Shown here: positions 46,949 to 54,815 of the stretch, in pieces
How the letters are laid out: every line of letters starts with the position of its first letter
How positions within the stretch are numbered: position 1 is the stretch's first letter
Assembly (NCBI GenBank): GCA_050944255.1
Contig: JBMNQS010000001.1
Span: forward strand, 5,273 to 69,272
Source of the DNA: JBMNQS01 sp050944255
Lineage (GTDB): Bacteria; Bacillota; Clostridia; Christensenellales; Maliibacteriaceae
DNA: 64,000 bases
Direction: 5' to 3'
Program-made: the position numbers and the translations under genes
The notes under the pieces: model-generated
Seen by the model: only the letters and a program-made list of their open reading frames with translations
Told to the model about the DNA's origin: nothing
Database searches by the model: none

Positions 46949-47905
46949 ATGAAGCGCCGCGTCGCATTATTGCTTTTTATCGTCATGCTCACGCTTGCAC
47001 TGTTCGCGCTTGCAGGCTGTGCGGGATCGGGCATACCCTTTGAAACCGCCGTGAAAAGAAACAAGCTGGACTTCACCGGCGCCAAACTGGACATCTTTTT
47101 CAGAAGCGAGATGACCGGCGGCAACGAGATCAAGGCCTCCTGGTCCGGCGCCGACGCCAAGCGCATGGTGGACGCCCTCTATTACTCGGTGCCCGTCAAG
47201 CAGCCCGAAGAGGCGTATTCCCCGTCGCTTTGCTGTAGCCAACAGCTGCAGTTCGTGCTCAGTGACTCAAGCGTACACAATGTCTACTACGATGCCGAGA
47301 AAAACCGGGTCACGTTTGAAATCGAGAAAACCTCAAAAAGCGGGGCGGTGATCAAGGATTATCTGTTCTATGAGCCCGATCCCGTATTTGTAGCCATCCT
47401 GGAATCCGCCAGACGAAACGCGCTGGCCACCGATAAGCAAAACGAAAAGAATATCGAGACGTCGCTGCTGGTGCTGCGCGCGAAGATCACGGACGAAATG
47501 CTGCAGGCCGAAGGGGAATACGTGCCCCATAAGCTGTATAACGGCAACTACGCCTACGTGGAGGAAGAACCTTTCTACCACGTGTTTACGAAGGAGGAAA
47601 TGCCCGAGCTTGAAGAGGATCAGGCCATGCTGGTGGCAAGCGTAGGCAAACAGGAAAAAACAGGCTGGGAAATTGAAATCACTTCCATTGAAAAAACGGA
47701 CGAGCTCGTCCGCATCAAAGTAGTGATCGTGGAGCCCAACGAATATTCCGGCATGGTGGAAGAAGCCGTCAACTATCCTTTCGCGGTGGCCATCTGCGAC
47801 GTGGAAGATTTTCCGCCCGATAAAATCATCGTTTTTGTGCAGGATGACGGCGAGGGCGGCGCAGGCGCCATCCTCGCCGTACAGCAGATGCAGGAGCCGT
47901 CCTAG
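46949..47905 (+). CDS. Lipoprotein with a C-terminal PrcB-like domain
   Basis: A 318-residue lipoprotein with lipobox LAGC at about residue 24. The N-terminal part (DIFFRSEMTGGNEIKASWSG...LCCSQQLQFVLSDSSVHNVYYDAEKNRVTFEI) is a beta-rich domain of unknown type. The C-terminal hundred residues match the PrcB_C pattern: TGWEIEITSIEKTDELVRIKVV, then PNEYSGMVEEAVNYPFAVAI. PrcB was named for a protease complex subunit in Treponema, but in Firmicutes its role is unclear. It has its own promoter and terminator. Confidence 0.75.
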   Translation: MKRRVALLLFIVMLTLALFALAGCAGSGIPFETAVKRNKLDFTGAKLDIFFRSEMTGGNEIKASWSGADAKRMVDALYYSVPVKQPEEAYSPSLCCSQQLQFVLSDSSVHNVYYDAEKNRVTFEIEKTSKSGAVIKDYLFYEPDPVFVAILESARRNALATDKQNEKNIETSLLVLRAKITDEMLQAEGEYVPHKLYNGNYAYVEEEPFYHVFTKEEMPELEEDQAMLVASVGKQEKTGWEIEITSIEKTDELVRIKVVIVEPNEYSGMVEEAVNYPFAVAICDVEDFPPDKIIVFVQDDGEGGAGAILAVQQMQEPS

Positions 47906-47924
47906 GCCCACCCATAAACAATTG

Positions 47925-47948
47925 CCGCCGAAGGCGGTTTTTGTTTGG
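47925..47948 (+). terminator. Rho-independent terminator
   Basis: CCGCC-GAA-GGCGG stem followed by TTTTTGTTTGG, 20 bases after the stop codon of the PrcB-like gene. Confidence 0.8.
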
Positions 47949-48067
47949 TTAAATATAGCCAGCCGCAACAAAATTCCCGTAAAAGCGCGTGTCTTCGCAC
48001 TAGCAATCCAGCGCAAAATCAGCTACAATAAAATTGGATTTCAAAAAGATGGAGGGCCTTTTTACAA

Positions 48068-49282
48068 ATGACAGAAATCAACCTCGATTCTCTAAGTGAC
48101 ATCTCGTTACTTACCCTGCCTGTGGCGCCGGTAGGCATCATTGCGCTCACGTCGTCACAGGAGATCGGGCAGCGCGTCAACGACTATCTGCTGCATTGGC
48201 GCGACGATCAGGACAATACCAACGATTTCTACTACACAGTTCCCGGGTTCAACCGTCATACGTTCCTGCTGGATGCCGAATGCCCGCGTTTTGGCACCGG
48301 CGAAGCCAAGGGTATCCTCCGCCAGAGCATACGCGGATACGATCTGTACATCATTGTGGATGTAGGCAATTACGGCGTAACCTACAACATCTATAACCAG
48401 GAAATCCCCATGACGCCCGACGAACACTTTGCCGATCTGAAACGGATCATCGCCGCGGCGTCGGGCAAAGCCAGGCGCGTCAATGTGATCATGCCCCTTT
48501 TGTACGCAAGCCGCCAGCACAGGCGCTCCTCCCGCGAGTCGCTGGACTGCGCTCTGGCGCTGCAGGAACTCGAACGCATGGGCATTGACAACATCATCAC
48601 CTTTGACGCCCACGATCCGCGGGTGCAAAACGCCGTGCCCATGCTCAGCTTTGAGAGCATCCGTCCCTCCTACCAGATTTTAAAGGCGCTGTTTAAGGAA
48701 AAGGAAGACCTGAAACTGCATAAGGACCATATGATGGTGGTCAGTCCCGACGAGGGCGGACTGGACCGCAATATATACTTCGCCACCATGCTGGGCCTGG
48801 ATATGGGCATGTTCTACAAGCGCCGCGATTACACCCGCGTGGTCAACGGCCGCAACCCCATCATCGCCCATGAGTATATCGGTTCAAGCGTGGAGGGCAA
48901 GGATATCCTGATCGCCGACGATATCATCTCCAGCGGCGAATCCATGCTGGACATCGCAAGGGAACTCAAGCGGCGCAAGGCCGCGCGGATTTTCGTAGGC
49001 GTTACCTTCGCGTTCTTCACCAGCGGGCTCGACGAATTCAAGGAGGCGTACGAGGAGGGCATCATCGACCTGGTGCTGTCCACCAACGTCACCTACCGCA
49101 CGCCGGAACTCCTGGCGCAGCCATGGTTCGTGGATGTGGATCTTTCCAAGTACATCGCTCTGATCATCGCCACGCTGAACCACAACCGCTCCATGAGTCC
49201 CCTGTTAAGCCCTGTGGACCGCATCAACCGGCTGCTAAAAAGATACCGCAAAGCGCAAAAGGAAGCCGGGTTTATTTACTGA
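48068..49282 (+). CDS. prs: Ribose-phosphate pyrophosphokinase (long class)
   Basis: A 404-residue PRPP synthetase. The catalytic segment is VIMPLLYASRQHRR (about residue 145), the ribose-5-phosphate loop ITFDAHDPRVQNAV follows, and the PRPP motif IADDIISSGESMLD is near residue 281. It is about 85 residues longer than the common bacterial enzyme because of an N-terminal extension and internal segments; this long form is known in Clostridia. PRPP feeds nucleotide, NAD and amino-acid synthesis, including the pncB product in this window. It ends at a strong terminator. Confidence 0.88.
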   Translation: MTEINLDSLSDISLLTLPVAPVGIIALTSSQEIGQRVNDYLLHWRDDQDNTNDFYYTVPGFNRHTFLLDAECPRFGTGEAKGILRQSIRGYDLYIIVDVGNYGVTYNIYNQEIPMTPDEHFADLKRIIAAASGKARRVNVIMPLLYASRQHRRSSRESLDCALALQELERMGIDNIITFDAHDPRVQNAVPMLSFESIRPSYQILKALFKEKEDLKLHKDHMMVVSPDEGGLDRNIYFATMLGLDMGMFYKRRDYTRVVNGRNPIIAHEYIGSSVEGKDILIADDIISSGESMLDIARELKRRKAARIFVGVTFAFFTSGLDEFKEAYEEGIIDLVLSTNVTYRTPELLAQPWFVDVDLSKYIALIIATLNHNRSMSPLLSPVDRINRLLKRYRKAQKEAGFIY

Positions 49283-49299
49283 GGCTTCACGGCGAATCA

Positions 49300-49336
49300 A
49301 CCGGCGGAGAGCAAGGCGCTCTCCGCCGGTTTTTTG
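49300..49336 (+). terminator. Rho-independent terminator of prs
   Basis: A long perfect stem of ACCGGCGGAGAGC/GCTCTCCGCCGGT with a short loop, then TTTTTT, 18 bases after the prs stop. Confidence 0.9.
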
Positions 49337-49407
49337 AGTGGCCTGAAGATGCTTCCCGCTGCCGGATCGTGGCGGAAGGGGACTTTTATTCCCTCTGCGG
49401 CGGACAA

Positions 49408-49436
49408 TTGACAAAGGTTGTGCCAGGCAGTATACT
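49408..49436 (+). promoter_or_regulatory. Sigma-A promoter of marR-degV with AT-rich operator-like palindrome
   Basis: TTGACA (49408-49413), 17-base spacer and TATACT (49431-49436). Immediately downstream (49444-49475) is an AT-rich interrupted palindrome (AAAATTTTTATATAAATTTTTT-like halves), a plausible autoregulatory site for the MarR protein it precedes. Confidence 0.7.
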
Positions 49437-49488
49437 TATATCAAAATTTTTATATAAATTTTTTGAAATAAATTTTCGGAGTGTTCGT

Positions 49489-49935
49489 ATGCTGGAAGAA
49501 AGTTTTGAAAAGCTATACCTGAATTTCAGGGCCAATTACTATAAGCGCATGGTCCAGCTGATAGGCGCCCGGGAAGGCAGCCTGACAGCCACGGAACAGT
49601 ACTGCGTGGAAATCATCTACCTGCTGGGCGAGCCTACCGTCAGCGAGTTTGCAAAATTTTTAAATATATCCGTCTCCAATGCCAATTATAAGATCAACTC
49701 CCTTGTGGAAAAAGGCTACGTGCACAAAGTCCCCTCCAAGAGCGACAAACGGGAATACCATCTGGCCGTAACGGAAAAGTTCCTGAATTATTACGGCCTG
49801 AACAATCAGGACAACGCCCACCTTGTCGCGCAGATCCACAAGCATTTCACACCCGAGGAAGTGGATCGGCTGGATCGGGATATTCAAAGAATCCTGACAT
49901 TCATGAATCAAACCGAGGAGAAAGAACATGATTAA
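49489..49935 (+). CDS. MarR-family transcriptional regulator
   Basis: A 148-residue winged-helix regulator. The recognition core is VSEFAKFLNISVSNANYKINSLVEKGYV (about residues 52-79), followed by the wing segment SKSDKREYHLAVTEKF. The ATG at 49489 is eight bases from GGAG; longer upstream readings have no domain. It overlaps degV by eight bases and so is probably cotranscribed with it and may control it. The ligand is unknown; fatty-acid or phenolic sensing is common in MarR proteins. Confidence 0.85.
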   Translation: MLEESFEKLYLNFRANYYKRMVQLIGAREGSLTATEQYCVEIIYLLGEPTVSEFAKFLNISVSNANYKINSLVEKGYVHKVPSKSDKREYHLAVTEKFLNYYGLNNQDNAHLVAQIHKHFTPEEVDRLDRDIQRILTFMNQTEEKEHD

Positions 49936-50770
49936 AATCGTCACCGACACAGCATCCGACATCACCCCCGCCCAGGCAGAAGCCATGGATGTCCAGCTCG
50001 CTGAAATTGGCGTCATATTCAGCGGCATCCCCTTCCAGAGCGACGACGAAACCTTCAGAGAGTTTTACCGGAAGCTGGAAGTATCCAAAGAGCTGCCCAC
50101 CACCAGCCAGCCGTCCCCCGAGGCTTTTCTGGACGTGTATAACCAGGCGAAAGAAGCCGGCGGCAGCGTCATTGTCATCACGCTTTCCTCCGGGCTTTCC
50201 GGCACGTACCAGTCGGCCACCATCGCCAAGGATATGGTGCGCTACGACGGTATCCACGTGGTGGATACCCGAAGCGCCATCATAGGCCAGCGTCTTTTGG
50301 TGGAGCAGGCCGCCAAGATGCGCGGCGAGGGCAAAAGCGCCGAAGAAATCGTCGCCTGGCTTGAGGACGCCAGAGAGCGCCTCGTGCTTTTCGGCGCGCT
50401 GGACACGCTGAAATACCTGCGCAAGGGCGGACGCATCCCCAAGAGCGCCGAGATGCTGGGTACCATGCTGGGCATTAAGCCGATCATCACCATCAACCCG
50501 GAGGGTAAGATCGAACTGGTGGGCAAATCCCGCGGCCACGCGGGGATGATCGCCATGGTCATCAAACAGATCAAGGAGCGCAGCGATGACTTCGACGAGA
50601 CGACGCCGCTGTACGTGGGCTATACGTACGAACAGAAACTGTGCGATCAATTCCTTGAAGCGCTGCACGAAGCCTACGACGTGGAAACATCGGTGCATCC
50701 CGTAGGCGCCGTGGTGGGTACGCATATCGGGCCGGGTGCCTTCGCCGTGGCCTATTTGGCTAAACAATAA
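49928..50770 (+). CDS. DegV-family fatty-acid-binding protein
   Basis: A 280-residue DegV family protein (fatty-acid-binding subunit of the FakAB type). The N-terminus IKIVTDTASDITPAQAEAM, the ITLSSGLSGTYQSA segment near residue 86 (carboxylate-binding Ser) and the VDTRSAIIGQ segment are typical; the C-terminal domain has KPIITINPEGKIELVGKSRG and ends GPGAFAVAYL. FakB proteins present fatty acids to the FakA kinase, which is not in the window. The ATG has a GAGGAG site inside marR. Confidence 0.92.
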   Translation: MIKIVTDTASDITPAQAEAMDVQLAEIGVIFSGIPFQSDDETFREFYRKLEVSKELPTTSQPSPEAFLDVYNQAKEAGGSVIVITLSSGLSGTYQSATIAKDMVRYDGIHVVDTRSAIIGQRLLVEQAAKMRGEGKSAEEIVAWLEDARERLVLFGALDTLKYLRKGGRIPKSAEMLGTMLGIKPIITINPEGKIELVGKSRGHAGMIAMVIKQIKERSDDFDETTPLYVGYTYEQKLCDQFLEALHEAYDVETSVHPVGAVVGTHIGPGAFAVAYLAKQ

Positions 50771-50788
50771 GGGCATCATCTTTTTGTT

Positions 50789-51050
50789 CATACAAAGACG
50801 CAGGCCATCGGCCTGCGTCTCAGCCTGTCAAAAAAGTCTTTTGGGGGTTATTAGGGGGCCGAAGCCCCCTAATTTCAATTCCGTGGGCAAGGGCGACATG
50901 CGCGGCCGCAGCCCACTCCTCTTAGGGTTTTCCGGCCGCTGCAAAAACTATCCCTTGGTTTTTGCAGCAGGAAAATCCCTGGCAGATCCGTCAAAAAACT
51001 TTGTTTTTTGACGGCCTCAGACGCAGGCCCCTGGCCTGCGTCTTTGTATG
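50789..51050 (-). repeat. Interspersed repeat, copy B (non-coding, multi-hairpin)
   Basis: Reverse-complement match to copy A at 8441-8690. Its outer ends are near-perfect inverted repeats of each other: 50789-50820 reads CATACAAAGACGCAGGCC followed by GGCCTGCGTCT, and the other end (51016-51050) is its reverse complement, each being itself a palindrome. Inside are the GTCAAAAAA/TTTTTTGAC stem, the CTGCAAAAAC/GTTTTTGCAG stem, the invariant GC-rich block (50883-50916), and a GGGGGCC/GGCCCCC hairpin. It fills the space between the convergent 3' ends of degV and the LiaF-like gene. Confidence 0.85.
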
Positions 51051-51063
51051 CGCTGAAATTTAT

Positions 51064-51846
51064 TCAGTAAATGTCGATGCCTCCCATGATGGATACGGCG
51101 TGGACGGTCACCAGCGGCAGGCCGGGGTCCTGCAGCGGCGCCCGGTTCTGGTCGATGCCCCCCAGGATAGGTACGGCATTGACCTGCACGCGCACATTCG
51201 CCGGCAGGCGGATATCCACCCCGCCCATAATGGCGGTGACGGAGATGGCCACATCGTGATGGATGGCCGCCTGCGTAAGATCGATGTCCGCGGCGCCCAA
51301 AACGGCCGCCACACTGCCTCCGGTGAGGTTCTGCGAAATATTGCTCACATTGGTGCCGGAAAGAATCGCCAGATAAGACGGTCTGTCCATGGTGTCCGTC
51401 CTGCCGTAATAGCGCGGCGGAGGCGGGTAGGCCTGGCCTGCCGTCTCCCCTGCCGCATCAGATGGAGGCGGCGCTTCGCCCGATGCGGGCGGCGCCGGAT
51501 AAGCGGCATAACGGCGGCGGCCCGACGAGAGAGCGCCGGCGATGATGGCAAGGCCCGCCGCAATGAGCACAATGGCAATCAGCCACCGCGCCGAAAAACG
51601 CCAGCTGAACAGGCCCTGCGCATTCAGCAGGAAAACCGCGCCCAGGGCCACCAAAAACAGATTGCCGAAACGTATACCGTCCCGGATCAGGCTGTATATG
51701 CCCGGGACGATCAAAAACAGCGTCCAGAATCCGTTGAAGAACAGCGAAAAACGCCACCAGTCCAGCATGTCGCCCACAAACAGCACCGCCAGCAGCAAAA
51801 AGAACAGTCCCAAGAAGATTCTCGCCAGACGATCCCTGAATCTCAT
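51064..51846 (-). CDS. LiaF-like membrane protein
   Basis: A 260-residue protein with three or four N-terminal hydrophobic helices (FLGLFFLLLAVLFVGDMLDWW, FLVALGAVFLLNAQG, LIAIVLIAAGLAIIAGAL), a Pro-rich cytoplasmic linker, and a C-terminal beta-solenoid-like domain with repeated GGV/GGI turns (AVLGAADIDLTQA, IMGGVDIRLPANVRVQVNAVPILGGID, SIMGGIDIY). This matches the LiaF-TM plus cell-wall-active-antibiotic response domain organisation. LiaF proteins restrain LiaRS-type two-component systems, but no such genes are adjacent. Confidence 0.82.
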   Translation of the reverse strand: MRFRDRLARIFLGLFFLLLAVLFVGDMLDWWRFSLFFNGFWTLFLIVPGIYSLIRDGIRFGNLFLVALGAVFLLNAQGLFSWRFSARWLIAIVLIAAGLAIIAGALSSGRRRYAAYPAPPASGEAPPPSDAAGETAGQAYPPPPRYYGRTDTMDRPSYLAILSGTNVSNISQNLTGGSVAAVLGAADIDLTQAAIHHDVAISVTAIMGGVDIRLPANVRVQVNAVPILGGIDQNRAPLQDPGLPLVTVHAVSIMGGIDIY

Positions 51847-51876
51847 AAAACTTCCTCCCTCTCATTCATTGATTTT

Positions 51877-51885
51877 ATTATATCA
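51877..51885 (-). promoter_or_regulatory. Extended -10 promoter of the LiaF-like gene
   Basis: TGA-TATAAT on the minus strand about 30 bases before the start codon; the -35 is a poly-T tract. Confidence 0.6.
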
Positions 51886-51990
51886 CAAGTTATTTTAGGA
51901 AAAAAGTCGCCGTTTTACGTTGTGCGTTTCACTGGGAGGCGTTTTCAAGTGTAGACCTCTGAAGATATTGTATCGCCAAATCAAACCAGA

Positions 51991-52032
51991 TAAAGAAAAA
52001 GAACCCCCGCGCCATTTCCGGCCGCGAGGGTT
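51991..52032 (-). terminator. Terminator of the CoA-ligase gene
   Basis: AACCCTCGCG/CGCGGGGGTT-type stem (52002-52011 with 52023-52032) followed on the minus strand by CTTTTTCTTT, about 80 bases after the stop codon. Confidence 0.65.
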
Positions 52033-52112
52033 TCAATATGCCGTTATTTTGACCATGCCGGGCATGCCTTTGCCCAAAAGGAAACGGTTGCCCTCCCTGC
52101 GGGAGCGCACGA

Positions 52113-53840
52113 TCAGGCCGTCTCGATTTTGGCCGCGTCCTCCAGCCCGAGCATCCCGATGCCCATCTCGCGCAGCTTATACTTCTGGATTTTGCCGCTG
52201 GCCGTCATGGGGAACTCGTCGATGAAACGCACGTAATGGGGCGCCTTGAAGCGGGAAAGGCCGTTTTTGACAAAGTCGATCATCTCCTGCTCCTCCCCTT
52301 GTACGCCGGGCTTGAGGATGATGAACGCCATGACCTCCTCGCCGTACTTTTTGTCGGGCATGCCCACCACCTGCACGTCCTGCACCTTCTCGTTGGTGTA
52401 GAGGAACTCCTCGATCTCCCGGGGATAGATGTTCTCGCCGCCGCGGATGATCATATCCTTCAAGCGGCCGGTGACCTTGAAATAGCCGTCCTCGGTCTCG
52501 ATGCCGATGTCTCCCGAACGAAGCCATCCATCCTCCGTAATGGCGGCGCGGGTAGCCTCCTGCATCTTGTAATAACCCCGCATCACATGATACCCGCGGG
52601 TGACGATCTCCCCCGGGGTACCGTAGGGCAATTCCTCCATGGTTTCGGGGTCCACTATCTTGACCTCCACGTGGGGAAGCCGCTTGCCCACGGTGGCCAC
52701 GCGCTTTTCAATAGGATCGCCGGTGGTGCTCATGGTCATGCCGGGCGACGCTTCGGTGAGCCCGTAAGTGATGGTGATGTCGCGCATGTTCATCTCTTCG
52801 ATCACCCGCTTCATGATCTGGATCGGGCAGGGGCTGCCGGCCATGATCCCGGTGCGCAGCGAGGAAAAGTCGTACTTGTAAAAGTCCGGATGCTCCAGCT
52901 GGGCGATAAACATGGTGGGCACCCCGTGAAGGGCCGTGCAGCGTTCGTCCTGCACGGTCTGCATCACCGTGACGGGATTGAAAAGATCCACGATCACCAT
53001 AGTGGAGCCATGGGTCAGGCAGGCCATCAGCGCCAGCACGAAGCCGAAACAGTGGAACATGGGCACCACGATCAGCAGGCGGTCGTCCGGGGTCAGCTTC
53101 ATACAGTCGCCGATGCCGCCGCCGTTGTTGACCAGGTTGTAGTGCGTCAGCATCACGCCCTTGGGAAATCCCGTGGTGCCGGAGGTGTACTGCATATTGC
53201 AGACGTCGTGAGGCGACAGCGTAGATTTCACCGCGGCAAGCTCCTCCACCCGGACCGTCTCGCTCATCTTGTAAAGCTCGTCAAAATGGATAAAGCCTTC
53301 GGGCGTATCCTCCTTTTTGCCGATGTATACGACGCTCTTGAGGAACGGAAGCCCCTCGCAGTCAATTTCGCCGGGCGTCATATCTCCAAGGCCGGGCACC
53401 ACCGCATTAATATGAGAAACATAGTCCGAATCCTTGCAGCGGTCGATCATCACCAGCATCTTGGTGTCGCTCTGGCGAAGCAGGTATTCAAGCTCGTACT
53501 GTTTGTAGTTGGTGTTGACCGTCACAAGCACCGCGCCGATCTTCGAGGAGGCCAGCGCCGTGACGAACCACTCCACCACATTGGTGGCCCAGATAGCCAC
53601 CTTATCGTCCTTTTCTATGCCCATGGCCATCATGCCGCGGGCGGCAAGGTCGCTGATCTCGTCAAGCTGTTTCCAGCTCCAGCGGATGCCCTGCGCCGGT
53701 GATACCAGGCACTCCTGATCAGGCTGCTCCCGCACCCATTTGTGCAGCACGTCCCAGATGGTGGCTTCCCACAATCCGTCGTGGTACGGCACAAACTCCC
53801 TGGGCGCCTTTATGGTTTCATTTTCTCGCATAGCCAGCAT
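52113..53840 (-). CDS. AMP-forming acyl-CoA synthetase/ligase under T-box control
   Basis: A 575-residue ANL-superfamily ligase that activates a carboxylic acid to its CoA thioester through an acyl-AMP. Motifs in order are YTSGTTGFPKGVMLTHYN (P-loop, near residue 218), ITYGLTEASPGMT (A5), DGWLRSGDIG (A7), GRLKDMIIRGGENIYPREIEEFL (A8 hinge), and SGKIQKYKLRE with the catalytic Lys near the C-terminus. It resembles medium-chain/branched-chain acyl-CoA ligases. The ATG follows TTGGAGG. It is the only gene behind a T-box leader whose specifier reads Leu, which suggests a role in leucine or branched-chain acid metabolism. Confidence 0.9.
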   Translation of the reverse strand: MLAMRENETIKAPREFVPYHDGLWEATIWDVLHKWVREQPDQECLVSPAQGIRWSWKQLDEISDLAARGMMAMGIEKDDKVAIWATNVVEWFVTALASSKIGAVLVTVNTNYKQYELEYLLRQSDTKMLVMIDRCKDSDYVSHINAVVPGLGDMTPGEIDCEGLPFLKSVVYIGKKEDTPEGFIHFDELYKMSETVRVEELAAVKSTLSPHDVCNMQYTSGTTGFPKGVMLTHYNLVNNGGGIGDCMKLTPDDRLLIVVPMFHCFGFVLALMACLTHGSTMVIVDLFNPVTVMQTVQDERCTALHGVPTMFIAQLEHPDFYKYDFSSLRTGIMAGSPCPIQIMKRVIEEMNMRDITITYGLTEASPGMTMSTTGDPIEKRVATVGKRLPHVEVKIVDPETMEELPYGTPGEIVTRGYHVMRGYYKMQEATRAAITEDGWLRSGDIGIETEDGYFKVTGRLKDMIIRGGENIYPREIEEFLYTNEKVQDVQVVGMPDKKYGEEVMAFIILKPGVQGEEQEMIDFVKNGLSRFKAPHYVRFIDEFPMTASGKIQKYKLREMGIGMLGLEDAAKIETA

Positions 53841-53891
53841 ACATCAAACCTCCAATTTTTCTCATACGCTTGTCGGTAGGAAGATGCGGGC

Positions 53892-54178
53892 CAATAAAAA
53901 ATCCCCTCATCTCCCTGACGGAGACGAAAGGATAAACTTCCGCGGTACCACTCCCATTGAAGCCTGATGGCTCCCTCTTAACGGACACAATCATGTCCTG
54001 CCCAAAAGATTACGGCCGGGCCAGACCGTCTAAGTCTACTTGAGAACGCGTCTCGTTTGGTTAGCGGCTCCGAGGCCAGCTTCAGATGCCCGATCCCCTG
54101 CCTTGCACCAACCGGCAGTTCTCTTGCGGACCGATGACATCCTACTTCTCCTCATCATTGCCTTTATTTATGCGATTG
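53892..54178 (-). ncRNA. T-box leader, predicted Leu specifier (CUG)
   Basis: A complete T-box riboswitch on the minus strand. Stem I has the AGTA loop-E strand, paired helix GATGTC/GGCATC, the distal AG-bulge/GTTGGTG element, and the specifier strand GAA-G-CTG-GCCTCGGAG, which lines up with the B. subtilis glyQS pattern GAA-A-GGC-ATTCTTGAG. The specifier is therefore CTG (54077-54079), a Leu codon. The T-box sequence is at 53941-53955 (TGGTACCGCG). Its bulge UGGU would pair with ACCA, fitting the A73 of tRNA-Leu. The terminator stem (53901-53933) ends in TTTTTT. Confidence 0.92.
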
Positions 54179-54184
54179 TAGTTC

Positions 54185-54212
54185 ATTATACCCAATTGTG
54201 TGCGTTTGTCAA
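54185..54212 (-). promoter_or_regulatory. Sigma-A promoter of the T-box/CoA-ligase transcript
   Basis: TTGACA (54207-54212), 16-base spacer and TATAAT (54185-54190) on the minus strand. Confidence 0.85.
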
Positions 54213-54324
54213 CAAAAAAATGTCGTAAAAACACTTCCCAAAACTTAAAATTTTAAATAGCGAATGAACAGCTGCCGCGAAACATATAATAGCTCTGAAA
54301 TAATGAAATTTAACAACTTCGTAA

Positions 54325-54353
54325 TTGACATAATTTTTACGTACACGTATAAT
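54325..54353 (+). promoter_or_regulatory. Consensus promoter of 6S RNA
   Basis: TTGACA (54325-54330), exactly 17 bases, TATAAT (54348-54353) on the plus strand. It diverges from the T-box promoter 113 bases away. Confidence 0.88.
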
Positions 54354-54359
54354 GAAGTA

Positions 54360-54576
54360 GACGTAAAGCAAGCCCTGGAGTGTACGTTATGCTCATTGTA
54401 TTAAACCCACAGAACAACTCCGGGAGCCACAGGTCTCATGGCCGCGATGTCATGCCCTTATAGGGAAGACAAAGCGCCGAGCCGGGCACCCACCTGCCTA
54501 GAGGCGGGTTATTTAATGAATGGGCAGACGGCATGCTGGGGTTTCTACCCTCAAGGTTTCTTGGGGGTATTTTTTA
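54360..54576 (+). ncRNA. ssrS: 6S RNA (RNA polymerase regulator)
   Basis: A transcript of about 215 bases predicted from the promoter at 54325-54353 to the terminator at 54545-54576. It has the 6S pattern of Firmicutes: the AAGCCCTGGAGTGTACGT 5' strand pairs with ACGGCATGCTGGGGTTT near the 3' end to form the closing rod, and the interior contains AACTCCGGGAGCC and GGCACCCACCTG segments characteristic of clostridial 6S RNAs. 6S RNA mimics an open promoter and binds sigma-A RNA polymerase in stationary phase. No other RNA family fits; the assignment rests on recalled family sequence and structure and was not checked by covariance search. Confidence 0.75.
54545..54576 (+). terminator. Terminator of 6S RNA
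   Basis: TACCCTCAAG-GTTT-CTTGGGGGTA stem followed by TTTTTTA. Confidence 0.85.
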
Positions 54577-54618
54577 TCCCGTTACGGCATTGTCCGCAAT
54601 AAAATAACGCCCGAATGC

Positions 54619-54648
54619 TTGACAAGCACACTGTTTTTCACATATAAT
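54619..54648 (+). promoter_or_regulatory. Promoter of the tRNA pair
   Basis: TTGACA (54619-54624), 18-base spacer, TATAAT (54643-54648), 15 bases before tRNA-Gln. Confidence 0.85.
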
Positions 54649-54662
54649 ATGTCTCGCAGCGT

Positions 54663-54736
54663 TGCGGAATAGTGTAACGGTAGCACCTACGACTCTGACT
54701 CGTATTGTCTAGGTTCAAATCCTAGTTCCGCAGCCA
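54663..54736 (+). tRNA. tRNA-Gln (anticodon CTG)
   Basis: A full cloverleaf: acceptor TGCGGAA/TTCCGCA, discriminator G, encoded CCA, anticodon stem TACGA/TCGTA with loop CTCTGAC giving anticodon CTG, and a TTCAAAT T-loop. Confidence 0.95.
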
Positions 54737-54739
54737 TAG

Positions 54740-54815
54740 GCCCCCATGGTCTAGTGGCCTAGGACGCCGCCCTCTCACGGCGGTAACAGGGGTTCGACTC
54801 CCCTTGGGGGTACCA
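54740..54815 (+). tRNA. tRNA-Glu (anticodon CTC)
   Basis: Acceptor GCCCCCA/TGGGGGT with a G-U first pair, discriminator A, encoded CCA, anticodon stem CCGCC/GGCGG with loop CTCTCAC giving CTC, and T-loop TTCGACT. It is three bases after tRNA-Gln on the same transcript. Confidence 0.94.
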
